Assembly: GCF_019890635.1 (NCBI RefSeq)
Contig: NZ_JAIOAB010000002.1
Coordinates: forward strand, 124,001-188,000
Direction of reading: 5' to 3'
From: Streptomyces sennicomposti
GTDB lineage: Bacteria; Actinomycetota; Actinomycetes; Streptomycetales; Streptomycetaceae
Length of the DNA stretch: 64,000 nucleotides
The stretch's first letter is position 1. Every line of letters starts with the position of its first letter. Below are positions 42,208 to 52,124 of this stretch, in pieces. Under the pieces are notes generated by a model. The model saw only the letters and a program-made list of their open reading frames with translations, had not been told where the DNA came from and searched no databases. Position numbers and translations under genes: made by a program.

Positions 42208-42618
42208 GCCCCGTCCGGCGACACTCGCGCGACAAGGGCAGCGAGACGGCCGCCGTTCGGCTCCCCGGCTCAAGTGCCGGTGAGTATCCGACAGCCCGGC
42301 GTCAGTGCTGTCGTAACCGGCGGACCAAAAGCTCCGCACGCGAGAACGACGCCGTTCACGCCCGGCCCTTCAGCGGCGCCGCGACTCCGGCCGGTGCGGC
42401 ACAGTGAAGGCCACGTGAAGGCCACGTGCCGGACCGCGGCCTTGAGGGAGACCCGCGTGCGGGACGAACCGGACCTGGTGCTGCCGGACAAGGCACCGGC
42501 GGTGACCGGCGTCGTCGGCCGGAAGATCACTCGCGACGGCGGCTGACGGTCCCGGTTCGTGGGAGGTGCCTTCCGCTCGAAGACGGCCCGCGTAGGATCA
42601 CCGCCGAGGGGTGGTGGC
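42208..42618. other. Intergenic region
   Basis: These 411 bp hold a directly repeated GTGAAGGCCAC (about 42403 and 42414). A short frame ends at 42546 (ALRETRVRDEPDLVLPDKAP) but lacks a good start and a known family. No gene is called. Confidence 0.4.
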
Positions 42619-43284
42619 ATGACCATGAGGAACTCCCGGCGGCACTCCCGGTGGTGCGTGGCGATCGCGGCGACACTGCTGCTGGCCGGCTGTGGCGGCG
42701 GCGCCGAGAGCGTCAGCTGGAACGGCAAGGCCGTGGCGCTCACCAAGGAACAGGTGCGGGAGGTGTTGCCGGATGGCGAGGCCATGACGGGTTGGGAGGA
42801 GTCCGCTCGGCCCAAGTCCGTCGAGATGGACGCGTTCTACCGTTCGCAGGCCTGCCCCATCAAGGGCAACAAGGGCTGCGAGAACTCCCGCTTCTACGGT
42901 GCCGCGACCTTCCGGCACGACGACGGCGCCACCTCCGTCACCTTCCTGATCATCGCCTACGACAGCGAACAGTCCGCCCGGGCGGCGTACGACATGCTCT
43001 GGGACGGCGCCTACGGCAAGACGGTGGGACAGGGGGCCAAGACGTTCGGGATCGGGTCGATCGGTGACGAGCGCGACGCTCGATTCGGGGCCTCCGGCTA
43101 CGGCGGCGAACCGGGCGCCGTGACCCAGACCCGGGTCGGCACGACGCTGCTGTGGACCAGGGCGGCTTCCACGGACAAGGGCGGCATCGACGAGGACGGA
43201 GTCCGGGACCTGGCCACGGTGCTCGCCAAGCGGGCCCGGCAGGCCCAGGACGGGGACACGCCGTCCGCCGCACTCGACGGCTGA
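42619..43284 (+). CDS. Hypothetical lipoprotein
   Basis: 221 aa from the ATG at 42619. The basic start (MTMRNSRRHSR) and hydrophobic core end in LLLAGCGGG, a clear lipobox with Cys about 25. The mature region has VREVLPDGEAMTGWEESARP, paired cysteines (QACPIKGNKGCENS) and a beta-rich C-terminal half (GATSVTFLIIAYDSEQSARAAYDMLW). It resembles sensor-type Streptomyces lipoproteins with PknH-like or DUF3558-like domains, but I cannot assign a family. It acts outside the membrane. Confidence 0.8.
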   Translation: MTMRNSRRHSRWCVAIAATLLLAGCGGGAESVSWNGKAVALTKEQVREVLPDGEAMTGWEESARPKSVEMDAFYRSQACPIKGNKGCENSRFYGAATFRHDDGATSVTFLIIAYDSEQSARAAYDMLWDGAYGKTVGQGAKTFGIGSIGDERDARFGASGYGGEPGAVTQTRVGTTLLWTRAASTDKGGIDEDGVRDLATVLAKRARQAQDGDTPSAALDG

Positions 43285-43429
43285 CCGGGCGGCCACGCCA
43301 GGATCCGCCCCGCTGCGGGCCGGCGCTCGAACCCGCCTGTCATGGCCGTGAGAGTCCAGCAGCGCGATCGGCCGGACCGGCATCGAAGCCGAACGCCTTA
43401 CTGTCCTTGAGGCTTCCTCCTGTACGGGT

Positions 43430-43720
43430 GTCGACCAGGACCGGCTCGACATCCTCACCGCCCGCCGCCCCCACCCGCTCGACGACTGGGCCGCCCGCCA
43501 CGGCCACCGGGTGCTGCTCATCCACCGTCTGGACGTCACCGACGCACCCCACGAAGGCACACCCGACAACGACGTCAGAGGCTCCTTCGAGCTCGACTTC
43601 TTCTGCGCCACGCAGATGCTCCGCGCCGTCCTGCCGGGCTTCGGCTGCTACAACGCTGCCGAATACGCCGTCGAACGGCTCACCGACGCGCTGCGGCACG
43701 AAGTGACACCGTGCGGCGGC
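43430..43720 (+). pseudogene. Deleted short-chain dehydrogenase remnant
   Basis: The frame reads PLDDWAARHGHRVLLIHRLD, then VTDAPHEG. It jumps to VRGSFELDFFCATQMLRAVLPG (the NVFG..TRAVLP helix of SDRs) and then FGCYNAAEYAVERLTDALRHEV (the YxxxK helix, with Tyr kept and the Lys position Glu). The glycine-rich cofactor motif and central strands are missing. Several internal deletions explain the compact length. Not functional. Confidence 0.6.
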
Positions 43721-43867
43721 CTGTGCGGCGGCATGCTCCCGTTGTCGTCGCTGTGCGCCTGGGCGCACTCCAACCCTCCAGAGCGTCACGCTCAGCGACC
43801 TGCCGGTGGGAGCGCCGTTCGTCAATGCCACCCGCCTCGGGCGGCCGTGTGGGCGCCCTGGCGGCAT

Positions 43868-44866
43868 TCAGCCTGCCGCCAGGGCCGCGCCCAGCGGCGT
43901 GTGCTCGTAACGGACGGCCCGGCCGGTGCGAGTACGGGTGACCAGGCCGGCATCGCGCAGCACCGCCAGATGACTTCCGACGGTGCCGAGGCTCAGGCCG
44001 AGCTGGGCGACCAGCTGCGTCGTCGTCGCAGGTGTGTCCAGCGCGCGCAGCACCTCCGCGCGGTGCGGGCCGACCAGTCGGCTCAGGGCCTCGCCGCCCG
44101 GTGCACGCGCCGCCGGGCCGAGCAGGTCCGCGATGCCCCGGGCGGGATAGACCAGGGCGTAGGGCCAGGGCGGCTCGACGTAGCTGATCAGAGTGCCGAA
44201 CACCGTCGGCATCAGCAGCAGGCCCTTGCCCGCCGGCCGGTGCCGGTCCCATTCGGTACGCGAGCCCGTGCGCACCTCGATGGTCCCGGCCTGCCCCTCG
44301 GAGCGCCAGCTCACCCGGGGGTCGAGATCGGACAGCGCCGCCGCCCAGCCGTACATCGCCAGATGCCCGGCGCGGCGGACGAGGTCGCGCTCCAGCACCG
44401 CCCGCAGCCGCGGCCAGTCCGGCTCGACAAGCGCCTGCCAGCTCGCCTCAAGTGCCTCGGCGAGGCGGGTGACCACGTCCGGTGCGTCGAGGACGCGCTG
44501 CACGTAGCGTGGCGGTGTCCGCAGTCCCGCCAGGTTGCGGGCCAGTTCCAGACGTGCGCGGCGCAGCGGCGTGGCCCGCACGGCGGCCAGTTCGGCGGCG
44601 AAGTCGCCGCCGGCGCCCGACGGCGGCGGATGGATGAAGTCGGCGTTGTAGGCGCCGCGGCGGAACAGCGTCGTCAGCGCCGCGACTGCGGGCACCTGCC
44701 GCCGCAGCTGCTGGTACCGGGGCGCGATGCGCTCGGCCCACGGCCGGAGCGGACCGGCGGTCTGCACGCCGGCTGCGACGCGCAGCGCCTGCATCGCCTC
44801 GCCCAGCGGCGAGATCGCGTAGCGGGTACGCGCCACGTCGACGGGTCCCACCTCGATGGCCAGCAT
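43868..44866 (-). CDS. ArsR-type winged-helix regulator (DUF5937-like)
   Basis: 332 aa from the ATG at 44866 with GGAGG upstream. The C-terminal ArsR/SmtB-like HTH is LRALDTPATTTQLVAQLGLS, then LGTVGSHLAVLRDAGLVTRTRTGRAVRYE (about 275-325). The long N-terminal region (RYAISPLGEAMQALRVAAG, WPYALVYPARGIADLL) is typical of a Streptomyces regulator family with an N-terminal sensing domain. No metal-binding Cys cluster is seen. It diverges from the MFS transporter across 59 bp and likely represses it. Confidence 0.85.
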   Translation of the reverse strand: MLAIEVGPVDVARTRYAISPLGEAMQALRVAAGVQTAGPLRPWAERIAPRYQQLRRQVPAVAALTTLFRRGAYNADFIHPPPSGAGGDFAAELAAVRATPLRRARLELARNLAGLRTPPRYVQRVLDAPDVVTRLAEALEASWQALVEPDWPRLRAVLERDLVRRAGHLAMYGWAAALSDLDPRVSWRSEGQAGTIEVRTGSRTEWDRHRPAGKGLLLMPTVFGTLISYVEPPWPYALVYPARGIADLLGPAARAPGGEALSRLVGPHRAEVLRALDTPATTTQLVAQLGLSLGTVGSHLAVLRDAGLVTRTRTGRAVRYEHTPLGAALAAG

Positions 44867-44925
44867 GTTTTGCCTCCACGCGAAAGCATAGTCACCGCGG
44901 GTGGGCTGCCGTGATGCTGTCGGCC

Positions 44926-46131
44926 ATGACCACCACGTCCGTCGCGCCACGTCCGGCCACCTATCGCGAGGTGTTCGCCGTCGGCCAGTTCCGCGTGCTC
45001 TTCGGCAGCTACACGCTCTTCCTGATCGGCGAGACGGTCCGGATGCTCGCCCTGTCCGTGACCGTCTACGCGGCAACCGGGTCGCCGCTGATGTCGGCAC
45101 TGGCGTATGCGGCGGGCTTCCTTCCCTATGCCCTGGGCGGCACGCTGCTGCTGGCTTTCGCCGACCGCTGGCCCCCGCGCACCGTCATGATCGGCTACGA
45201 GGTGCTGCGCACCGCCGTCAGCGCCGTGCTCGCCGCCGGTCTGCTGCCGGTACCGGCCATGCTGGCGCTCGTGTGCGTGACGGGCCTGCCCAGCGCCGTC
45301 GCCTCCGCCTCGCGCACCGCCCTTCTGCCCGACCTGCTGGACGGCGACCGCTACGTGCTCGGCCGTGCCGTGTTCTCCATGACGGCCGGCGGCACACAGG
45401 TGCTCGGCTTCGCCGGCGGCGGCATGCTGATCGCCGCTGTCGGCGCGCAAGGCGCGCTCTGGATCACCGCCGCGACCTGCCTGGCCTCGGCAGGCCTGCT
45501 GCGACTGCGCCTGGCCGACCACCCACGCCGCCGCACCGGCGCCTCGGCCGGCATCAGCGAGACCTGGCAAGTGAACCGGGCGCTGCTGGGCCGGCCTGCG
45601 ATCCGGGCGCTGCTGCTGGCGCAGTGGCTCCCACCGGCGCTGATGGTCGGCGCCGAGGGCGTGCTGATCCCGTACGCCGCCCAGGTCGGTGCGCCTGACG
45701 CAGCCGGTCTGCTGTTCACGGCGGTCGCCGCCGGGATGTTCACCGGCAACCTGATCGTCGGCCGCCTGGTACGCCCTGCGGACCGGGAGCGGCTGGCCCG
45801 CCCTCTGGCGCTCGCGCTCGGACTGCCGCTGCTGGGGTTCGCGCTGCACCCCGCCCCGGGATACGCCGCCATCCTGCTGACCGTGTCCGGCTTCGGCGTC
45901 GCCTACCAGCTCGCACTGGCCCGCAGGTTTCTTGACGAGGTGCACGAGACGCAGCGGGGTCAGGCGTTCGGCCTGCTGCTGACCGGGACGATGACGCTCC
46001 AGGGCCTGGCCGCCGCAGCCGGAGGCGCGCTGGGCGAGGTGGCGACCCCGGCGCTGGTCGTCACACTGGCCGGCGCGGCCTCCGCCCTCGCCGCCCTGGT
46101 GTCCTGGCGAACGCTGTCACCCACTCCCTGA
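44926..46131 (+). CDS. MFS transporter
   Basis: 401 aa from the ATG at 44926 (a GTG at 44911 is in frame). About 12 hydrophobic helices. The A-type loop is AFADRWPPRTVMIGYEVLR near 85, with GETVRMLALSVTVYAATGSP in helix 1-2 and GRLVRPADRERLARPLALALG between the halves. It resembles the macrolide-efflux branch (MefA/enterobactin exporter-like). It is divergently transcribed from the ArsR-type regulator, so drug or metabolite export under its control is likely. Confidence 0.87.
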   Translation: MTTTSVAPRPATYREVFAVGQFRVLFGSYTLFLIGETVRMLALSVTVYAATGSPLMSALAYAAGFLPYALGGTLLLAFADRWPPRTVMIGYEVLRTAVSAVLAAGLLPVPAMLALVCVTGLPSAVASASRTALLPDLLDGDRYVLGRAVFSMTAGGTQVLGFAGGGMLIAAVGAQGALWITAATCLASAGLLRLRLADHPRRRTGASAGISETWQVNRALLGRPAIRALLLAQWLPPALMVGAEGVLIPYAAQVGAPDAAGLLFTAVAAGMFTGNLIVGRLVRPADRERLARPLALALGLPLLGFALHPAPGYAAILLTVSGFGVAYQLALARRFLDEVHETQRGQAFGLLLTGTMTLQGLAAAAGGALGEVATPALVVTLAGAASALAALVSWRTLSPTP

Positions 46132-46717
46132 CAGCCCTCCACAACGCCGTCGTGGCCGACCGGCCGACGGCATCCGCCGGGCTGCGGCCTGTGGCATCCC
46201 GGGCGGCTCCGGAATCCCAAGGGTGGGTTGAAGGGATCGGCATCGGCGTTGTATCGGTCGGCTCGGGGGCACCGAGAATACGGGGCGTGGCCGTCACATG
46301 GAGGCATGCGCGGGTCGGTCGGCCTCTGCCGATGCCGCAGCCGGCCCGGGTCCTCCGGCCAACAGCCGCCCCGCATCCACCGCCCGACAGGCAAGGCCCT
46401 CAGGACCGCTGTGCGGCGGGCCGGCCGTCGGCTCACCTCCGCCTGCGCGGAGAGCACGGCCCGCCGTCCTGGGCGGGCCCGTCGGGCGCCACCCACCCTT
46501 GCTGCCGCGCGGGCGGACTCGCTCTCGAAGTCCCGGCCGTCTGATATCCGGTCGTGCCGGGGCGCGCCTGCTGGAATGATCCCGTTGCGTGGTCACTACC
46601 ATGTGGCCTTAAGACACCCATCCGGCCGGTGCGTTGGACGCGCGTCGGCCGGGGTCGCCGATGCCGGGGACCGCTCCCCGGGCTGCGGTGATCTTCCTGT
46701 CCAGGAGGACCCCCCGC
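46132..46717. other. Gene-free region upstream of MMPL gene
   Basis: These 586 bp hold no credible gene. The final 150 bp should contain the MMPL promoter, but I cannot pick a convincing -35/-10 pair. Confidence 0.4.
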
Positions 46718-48916
46718 ATGTTCCGACGAATAGGCAACGCAGTCGTCCGACATCCCGTCTGGACGATCGTGGCCTGGCTGATCGCCGCGGTGGCGATCGT
46801 CGCCACGGCTCCCGGCCTGCCTTCGAACAGTGACGAGAGCAGTTTCCTGCCGAAGAGTTACGAATCCATCAAAGCGGCGGACCTGCAGCAGAAGGCGTTC
46901 CCCAGCGCCTTCACGCCGTCCGCGATCGCGCTCTACCAGCGCACCGACGGCGGCCGGCTGACCGACGCCGACAAACAGGACGTCGCCCGGATCACCACCG
47001 AGCTGGGCAAGAAGCACATCGACCAGGTGCAGAAGGTCGTCCCCGGCCAGCCGTCCAAGGACGGCAGGTACGACCTGACCCTGGTCCAGATGGACAGCAA
47101 GAAGGCCGGCCAGCCCGAACAGGCCGACGCGGCCAAGGTGTTGCGCGACGACGTCAAGCAACTCGCCAAGGGCACGCACCTGGAGGTCAAACTGGGCGGC
47201 TCCGCGGCCCAGGCACTCGACCAGCAGGACTCGTCCAAACGCGGACAGGCACTGATCGGCATCGGCACCTTCGTCATCATCCTGGTGACGCTGCTGATCA
47301 TCTTCCGGGCGCCGATCCTCGCCGTCCTGCCGCTGATCCTGATCGGCCTGGTGTCCGCCGTCGCCAACGGACTGATCGCCTACGCCACCAAGCTGTTCGG
47401 CCTCCAGGCCAACAGCTCGATCTCGTCGATCCTGATCGTCGTGCTCTTCGGCGTGGGCACGGACTACTTCCTGTTCCTGATGTTCCGCTACCGCGAACGC
47501 CTGCGCGCCGGCGACGAACCCAAGCAGGCCATGGTCAACGCGGTCGACCGGGTCGGCGAGGCCATCGCCTCCGCCGCCGGGGCGGTCATCATCGCCTTCC
47601 TCGCGCTGGTGCTGTCCACGCTCGGCTTCCTCAAGCAGATGGGACCGGCGCTCGCCATCGCGGTCGCCGCCACGCTGGTCGCGGGCCTCACCCTGATCCC
47701 GGCCGTGGTCTCGCTGATCGGACCGAAGGTCTTCTGGCCGTCCAAGTCCTGGCAGCGGGAACCGGAGAACGCCCGCTTCGCCGCCCTCGGCCGCGGAGTG
47801 CAGCGCCGTCCGGCGCTGACCGCCGGACTGTCCGGACTCGTCCTGGTCGTGCTGTCGCTGGGCATCCTGAACTTCAACGCCACCTTCGACCTGGCGTCCG
47901 GGTCCATGCCCAAGACCAAGGAGTCCATGGTCGCCCAGGACGAGATGCAGAAGGCGTACTCGGCGGGCGCGGCCGCTCCCACCGACGTCTACCTGTCCAG
48001 CACCGACGGCAAGCCGCTGGACCGGGGCGCGTTTGACTCCTACGCGCGCAGGCTCGGCGCCGTGGACGGGGTCGCGGACGCCCGGATGACCCAGGTCAAC
48101 AAGGCGGGCACCACGGCGGACTTCACGGTCACGCTGAAGTACGAGGCGTCGACGGACAAGGCCATCGACGCCGTGGGCCGGGTGCGCGACGTCGCGCACG
48201 CCGACGCCCCCGACGGCACCGAGGCCCTGGTCGGCGGCATGTCCTCGATCTACAAGGACATCGACGCCGCGGTCAACCACGACTACCGCACGGTCTTCCC
48301 CGTCGCCGCGGTCCTCATCATGATCATCCTGGGGCTGCTGCTGCGCAGCGTGGTCGCGCCCTGGTACCTGATGGCCTCCGTGGGCCTGGGCTTCGGCGCC
48401 ACCCTCGGTGCCACCGTGTGGATCTTCCAGAACGGCCAGGGGCATTCGGGTCTGATGTTCATGCTGCCGGTGATCATGTATCTCTTCGTGGTCGCCATCG
48501 GCACGGACTACAACATCCTCATGATCGCCCGGCTGCGCGAGGAGGCCCGCGAGGGCCGCGAACCGCGCGAGGCCGCCGGCATGGCGCTCAGGCACGCCGG
48601 GCCGACCGTCGCCGCGGCCGGCTTCATCCTGGCGGCCACCTTCGCCACGATGATGCTGGCGGGCAACTCGCTGCTCACGGAGATGGGTTTCGCCGTCTCC
48701 TTCGGCATCGCGGTCGCCGCCTTCGTGATGTCGATGTTCTTCACGCCCAGTCTCACCGCCCTCATCGGGCACGCGGCCTGGTGGCCGGGGCACGGCGACC
48801 GGGCCGCCGCGACCGGGACCGGCTCCGCCGACGCGCTCCCGGCCCATGGGAGCGAGGCCCACGGGGGCGAGGGCCACGACAACGTCGCCCACGATCCCGC
48901 GGGCCGCAGCAACTAG
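46718..48916 (+). CDS. MMPL family transporter
   Basis: 732 aa from the ATG at 46718 (AGGAGG at 46703-46708). It is an RND-like protein with two halves. TM1 is VWTIVAWLIAAVAIVATAPG, then an extracytoplasmic loop (46-200). TM2-6 include VVLFGVGTDYFLFLMFRYRERL, whose GxDYxxF pattern carries the proton-relay Asp-Tyr. The second half repeats with VVAIGTDYNILMIARLREEAREG. The C terminus is a His/Gly/Asp-rich tail (GSEAHGGEGHDNVAHD). It exports lipids, pigments or drugs; the substrate is unknown. It is followed by a 16-bp perfect hairpin. Confidence 0.92.
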   Translation: MFRRIGNAVVRHPVWTIVAWLIAAVAIVATAPGLPSNSDESSFLPKSYESIKAADLQQKAFPSAFTPSAIALYQRTDGGRLTDADKQDVARITTELGKKHIDQVQKVVPGQPSKDGRYDLTLVQMDSKKAGQPEQADAAKVLRDDVKQLAKGTHLEVKLGGSAAQALDQQDSSKRGQALIGIGTFVIILVTLLIIFRAPILAVLPLILIGLVSAVANGLIAYATKLFGLQANSSISSILIVVLFGVGTDYFLFLMFRYRERLRAGDEPKQAMVNAVDRVGEAIASAAGAVIIAFLALVLSTLGFLKQMGPALAIAVAATLVAGLTLIPAVVSLIGPKVFWPSKSWQREPENARFAALGRGVQRRPALTAGLSGLVLVVLSLGILNFNATFDLASGSMPKTKESMVAQDEMQKAYSAGAAAPTDVYLSSTDGKPLDRGAFDSYARRLGAVDGVADARMTQVNKAGTTADFTVTLKYEASTDKAIDAVGRVRDVAHADAPDGTEALVGGMSSIYKDIDAAVNHDYRTVFPVAAVLIMIILGLLLRSVVAPWYLMASVGLGFGATLGATVWIFQNGQGHSGLMFMLPVIMYLFVVAIGTDYNILMIARLREEAREGREPREAAGMALRHAGPTVAAAGFILAATFATMMLAGNSLLTEMGFAVSFGIAVAAFVMSMFFTPSLTALIGHAAWWPGHGDRAAATGTGSADALPAHGSEAHGGEGHDNVAHDPAGRSN

Positions 48917-48927
48917 CGGCAGCGCGA

Positions 48928-48967
48928 CGAGCGGCCCCGCCGGGCGGTGTTCCGGCGGGGCCGCTCG
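48928..48967. terminator. Strong terminator after MMPL gene
   Basis: CGAGCGGCCCCGCCGG and CCGGCGGGGCCGCTCG form a perfect 16-bp stem with an 8-nt loop, 12 bp after the stop codon. This is the clearest terminator hairpin in the window. Confidence 0.88.
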
Positions 48968-48972
48968 CTCGC

Positions 48973-49032
48973 GCCGGACACCACAGGGCCGGACACCACA
49001 GGGTCGGACCCCAGAGGGCCGGACCCCGGAGG
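48973..49032. repeat. 15-bp tandem repeat, four copies
   Basis: GCCGGACACCACAGG occurs at 48973 and 48988, followed by diverged copies GTCGGACCCCAGAGG (49003) and GCCGGACCCCGGAGG (49018). It is non-coding, immediately after the MMPL terminator. Confidence 0.85.
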
Positions 49033-49155
49033 ACCGAGCTTCGCCGCCCGCACTCGGCGGCCGACGGCAGACTCGGCCGCACGAAGCCGGCTGCCGTGAC
49101 GGGCACGAGCGAGCCCGCCGCCCGGGGAGGGCGTCGACCGTCTGCCGGGCAGGAC

Positions 49156-50199
49156 TCAGATCGTCGCCGCGTCGATCACGAAGCGGTACCGCACGTCCGA
49201 GTTCAGAACCCGCTCGTACGCCTCGTTGACCTGGCTCGCCTCGATGAGCTCGATCTCCGCGCCCATGTTGTGCTCCGCACAGAAGTCGAGCATTTCCTGG
49301 GTCTCGGCGATGCCGCCGATCATCGAGCCGGCGAGGGTCTTGTTGCCGCCGATGAGGGAGAACAGGTTCAGGGAGATCGGCTCCTCGGGGGCGCCGACGT
49401 TGACCAGGGCGCCGCCCGTCTTGAGCAGGCCGAGGTACGCGCCGAAGTCCAGCGGCGCCGACACCGTGGAGAGGACGACGTCGAACGTGCCCGCCAGCTC
49501 CTCGAAGGTCTTCGGGTCGCTCGTCGCGTAGTAGTGGTCCGCGCCGAGCTTGAGGCCGTCGTCCTTCTTGCGCAGCGACTGCGACAGGACGGTGACCTCC
49601 GCACCGAGGGCGTGGGCGATCTTGACGCCCATGTGGCCGAGGCCGCCGAGGCCGACGACGGCGACCTTCTTGCCGGGGCCGGCGCCCCAGTGCTTGAGCG
49701 GGGAGTACGTGGTGATGCCGGCGCAGAGCAGCGGGGCGGCCACGTCGAGGGAGATGCCGTCGGGGATGCGCAGAGTGAAGGCCTCGTCGACCACGATCTT
49801 CTGGGAGTAGCCGCCGTACGTCGGCCGGCCGTCCTTGCCGACGCCGTTGTACGTCTGGACGCTCCCTCGGACGCAGTGCTGCTCCCGGCCGCTGCGGCAG
49901 GGCTCGCACTCACGGCAGGAGTCGACCATGCAGCCGACGCCGACGCGGTCGCCGACCTTGAACTTGGTGACGCCGGAGCCGACCTCGGAGACGACACCGG
50001 CGATCTCGTGGCCGGGAACCATCGGGAAGATGGCCTCGCCCCAGCCCTCACGGGCCTGGTGGATGTCGGAGTGGCAGATGCCGGCGTACTGGATGTCGAT
50101 CAGTACATCGTGCTCGCCGACCGTGCGGCGCTCGATGGTGGTGCGCTCCAGCGGAGCCTTGGCACTGGGCGCGGCGTATGCGGCAACGGTTGTGGTCAT
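49156..50199 (-). CDS. NAD(P)-dependent zinc alcohol dehydrogenase (cinnamyl-alcohol type)
   Basis: 347 aa from the ATG at 50199. Catalytic zinc ligands are Cys and His in GICHSDIH and GHEIAGVV. The structural zinc cysteines are [17 protein letters not shown]. The coenzyme fold is [29 protein letters not shown]-terminal [24 protein letters not shown] is typical of YahK/AdhC-like enzymes acting on broad aldehydes. It diverges from an XRE-type regulator across 118 bp. Confidence 0.92.
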   Translation of the reverse strand: MTTTVAAYAAPSAKAPLERTTIERRTVGEHDVLIDIQYAGICHSDIHQAREGWGEAIFPMVPGHEIAGVVSEVGSGVTKFKVGDRVGVGCMVDSCRECEPCRSGREQHCVRGSVQTYNGVGKDGRPTYGGYSQKIVVDEAFTLRIPDGISLDVAAPLLCAGITTYSPLKHWGAGPGKKVAVVGLGGLGHMGVKIAHALGAEVTVLSQSLRKKDDGLKLGADHYYATSDPKTFEELAGTFDVVLSTVSAPLDFGAYLGLLKTGGALVNVGAPEEPISLNLFSLIGGNKTLAGSMIGGIAETQEMLDFCAEHNMGAEIELIEASQVNEAYERVLNSDVRYRFVIDAATI

Positions 50200-50317
50200 G
50201 GCTCCCAGGGTGGCACCGCCGAGCACGTTCACCCAGGTCACCGCTTTGCGTACGCTCAGCGGTCCTACTACTGAGGGGGTCAGGCTCGTGGGCGTACGAC
50301 CGGGAATACTGGACACC

Positions 50318-51220
50318 ATGGATGCCGAACCGGACAACCCCGAGGGTCTCGACCAGCGCGCCGAGCTGAGCGAGTTCCTGCGCACCCGGCGGGCCCGGCT
50401 CAAGCCCGAGGACGTGGGAATCGCGACGATCGGACGGCACCGGCGGGTGCCGGGCCTGCGGCGCGAGGAGCTGGCGCAGCTGGCCGGGGTCTCCGTGGCG
50501 TACTACACCCGGCTCGAGCAGGGCAACGGGCGCAATGTGTCGGCGGAGGTCCTCGACGCCATCGCGCGCGCCCTGCGGCTCAGCGAGACCGAGCACGCGC
50601 ACCTGACCCACCTCGCCAAGCCGAGGCAGCAGCGCAGGAGGCACCGGGCGCCGAGGCGGCAGCAGCCGCGCGTGGCGCTGCAGCATCTGCTCGACTCGAT
50701 GGAGGGCGTGCCCGCGTACATCGGCGGGGCGCGCTCGGACATCCTCGCCTGGAACCGGACGGCGGCGGCCCTCTTCGGCGACTGGGGCGCGATGCAAGCC
50801 CACGAACGCAACTGGGCACGCCTGACGTTCCTCAACCCAAGCTACCGGGAGCTGTTCCGCGACTGGGAGCAGAAGGCGTCGGACATGGTCAGCTATCTGC
50901 GCCTGTACGCGGGCCGGCACCCGGACGACCCCGAGCTGTCGGCTCTCGTCGGTGAACTCTCCGTCAAGAGCGAGGAGTTCCGGAAGCTGTGGGCCACGCA
51001 CGACGTGAAGGAGAAGGGCCACGGCGTGAAGCGGATGCGGCATCCGCTGGTCGGCGAGCTGAGCCTCGCCTACGAGACGCTGCACCTGCCGGACGACGAC
51101 GGCCAGTTCCTGTGCGTCTATCACGCGGAGCCGGGTTCCCCCTCGGCGGAGGCGCTGCGCCTGCTGGCGAACTGGGGCACCGACGCCGTACGCGCGGGCA
51201 ACGAGGCCCCACGCCCCTGA
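50318..51220 (+). CDS. XRE-family regulator with MmyB-like ligand domain
   Basis: 300 aa from the ATG at 50318. The HTH region is [18 protein letters not shown], then [26 protein letters not shown] and [16 protein letters not shown] (about 18-100). The C-terminal MmyB-like ligand-binding domain has [35 protein letters not shown], and [19 protein letters not shown] with the HP motif MRHPLVG. Such proteins often flank and control oxidoreductases; here the divergent zinc alcohol dehydrogenase is the obvious target. Confidence 0.92.
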   Translation: MDAEPDNPEGLDQRAELSEFLRTRRARLKPEDVGIATIGRHRRVPGLRREELAQLAGVSVAYYTRLEQGNGRNVSAEVLDAIARALRLSETEHAHLTHLAKPRQQRRRHRAPRRQQPRVALQHLLDSMEGVPAYIGGARSDILAWNRTAAALFGDWGAMQAHERNWARLTFLNPSYRELFRDWEQKASDMVSYLRLYAGRHPDDPELSALVGELSVKSEEFRKLWATHDVKEKGHGVKRMRHPLVGELSLAYETLHLPDDDGQFLCVYHAEPGSPSAEALRLLANWGTDAVRAGNEAPRP

Positions 51221-51477
51221 CGTGCGGGCTCCCGCCCCCTCCCCGAGCCTCGCCGAACTCCTCCCGCTGATCACTACGTCCGGGCGTGCCGCCGTGCCGC
51301 CGAGCAGAAGACGGCCGGCGCCCTCACGCGGTCGGGAGGCCTTCGCGGCGACGGGCCGACCGGTACCCGGCATCGCGCCGACTCCCGCACGTCGGCTGCT
51401 GCCCACGCCCGCACACGCAAGCGGCTCCGCCGCCGCTCGAAGGGGACCGTCCCAGCCGTAAGGCCCGGAAACCCGCC

Positions 51478-52032
51478 TCACGGCGGGGTCTCGATCACCT
51501 CGCGAGCGCGCCGGGCGAACCGCTCCCGGCTCACCTCGACCGCGTCGACCACGTCTTCGAGACCGGTGCGGTACTCGTCGTGCGGCACCCCGCCTTCGAT
51601 CATCCCGAGGCGCACCCTTTCGAGGTACGTCCGCAGGGACCTCACGTCCGACCACACGTTCACGGCCTGCGCGGCCACGGGTTTCGGCCCCATCAGATCG
51701 AGCCGCGCCTGCGCCTTGTAGAGGGCGTCCACCGCGGTGCCGAGTTCCTCGACGGCCGCGTGCAACACGTCCGCCGGAGGCGGGGCGTTCCCCGTGGAGG
51801 CCCTCGCCCCGTCCTGGTGGGCGACTCGGTGCAGCACGCTGTCGACCGGTTCCGCTGCCTTCATGAACGCGAGGTACGCCTCCAGACGTTCGTTCCGCAG
51901 CGCCCGACCGTGTTCGACCGCCCCCTGGTCACGCGCCTGCCGACGAGCAGCCGCATAGGTCAGCCACGAGGTGCACAGGGTGCCGGCGACGCCCACGCCG
52001 GCTCCCGCCAGGGCCGCCCATCCTTGGTCCAT
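51478..52032 (-). CDS. Membrane-anchored hypothetical protein
   Basis: 184 aa from the ATG at 52032; GGAG in the preceding codons favours it over the ATG at 52041. An N-terminal helix (ALAGAGVGVAGTLCTSWLTYAA, about 5-26) anchors a long helical, coiled-coil-like body (RLEAYLAFMKAAEPVDSVLHRVA, LHAAVEELGTAVDALYKAQARLD). There is no catalytic motif. It diverges from the membrane-anchored HTH gene at 52125 with a 92-bp spacer, so shared control is plausible. Function is unknown. Confidence 0.75.
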   Translation of the reverse strand: MDQGWAALAGAGVGVAGTLCTSWLTYAAARRQARDQGAVEHGRALRNERLEAYLAFMKAAEPVDSVLHRVAHQDGARASTGNAPPPADVLHAAVEELGTAVDALYKAQARLDLMGPKPVAAQAVNVWSDVRSLRTYLERVRLGMIEGGVPHDEYRTGLEDVVDAVEVSRERFARRAREVIETPP

Positions 52033-52124
52033 GCACTCCATCCTGATGGGGTCTGCCGCCGCGCGACACCTGTTCCCCAGAACTTCGTGTCTTCTACACT
52101 CGGACACTCGCGTAAGTCGACCAG

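Noticed and set aside
46433-49909. 1158-codon open frame on the - strand
   Set aside because: It is antisense to the MMPL transporter and overlaps the alcohol dehydrogenase in another frame; no domain is visible.
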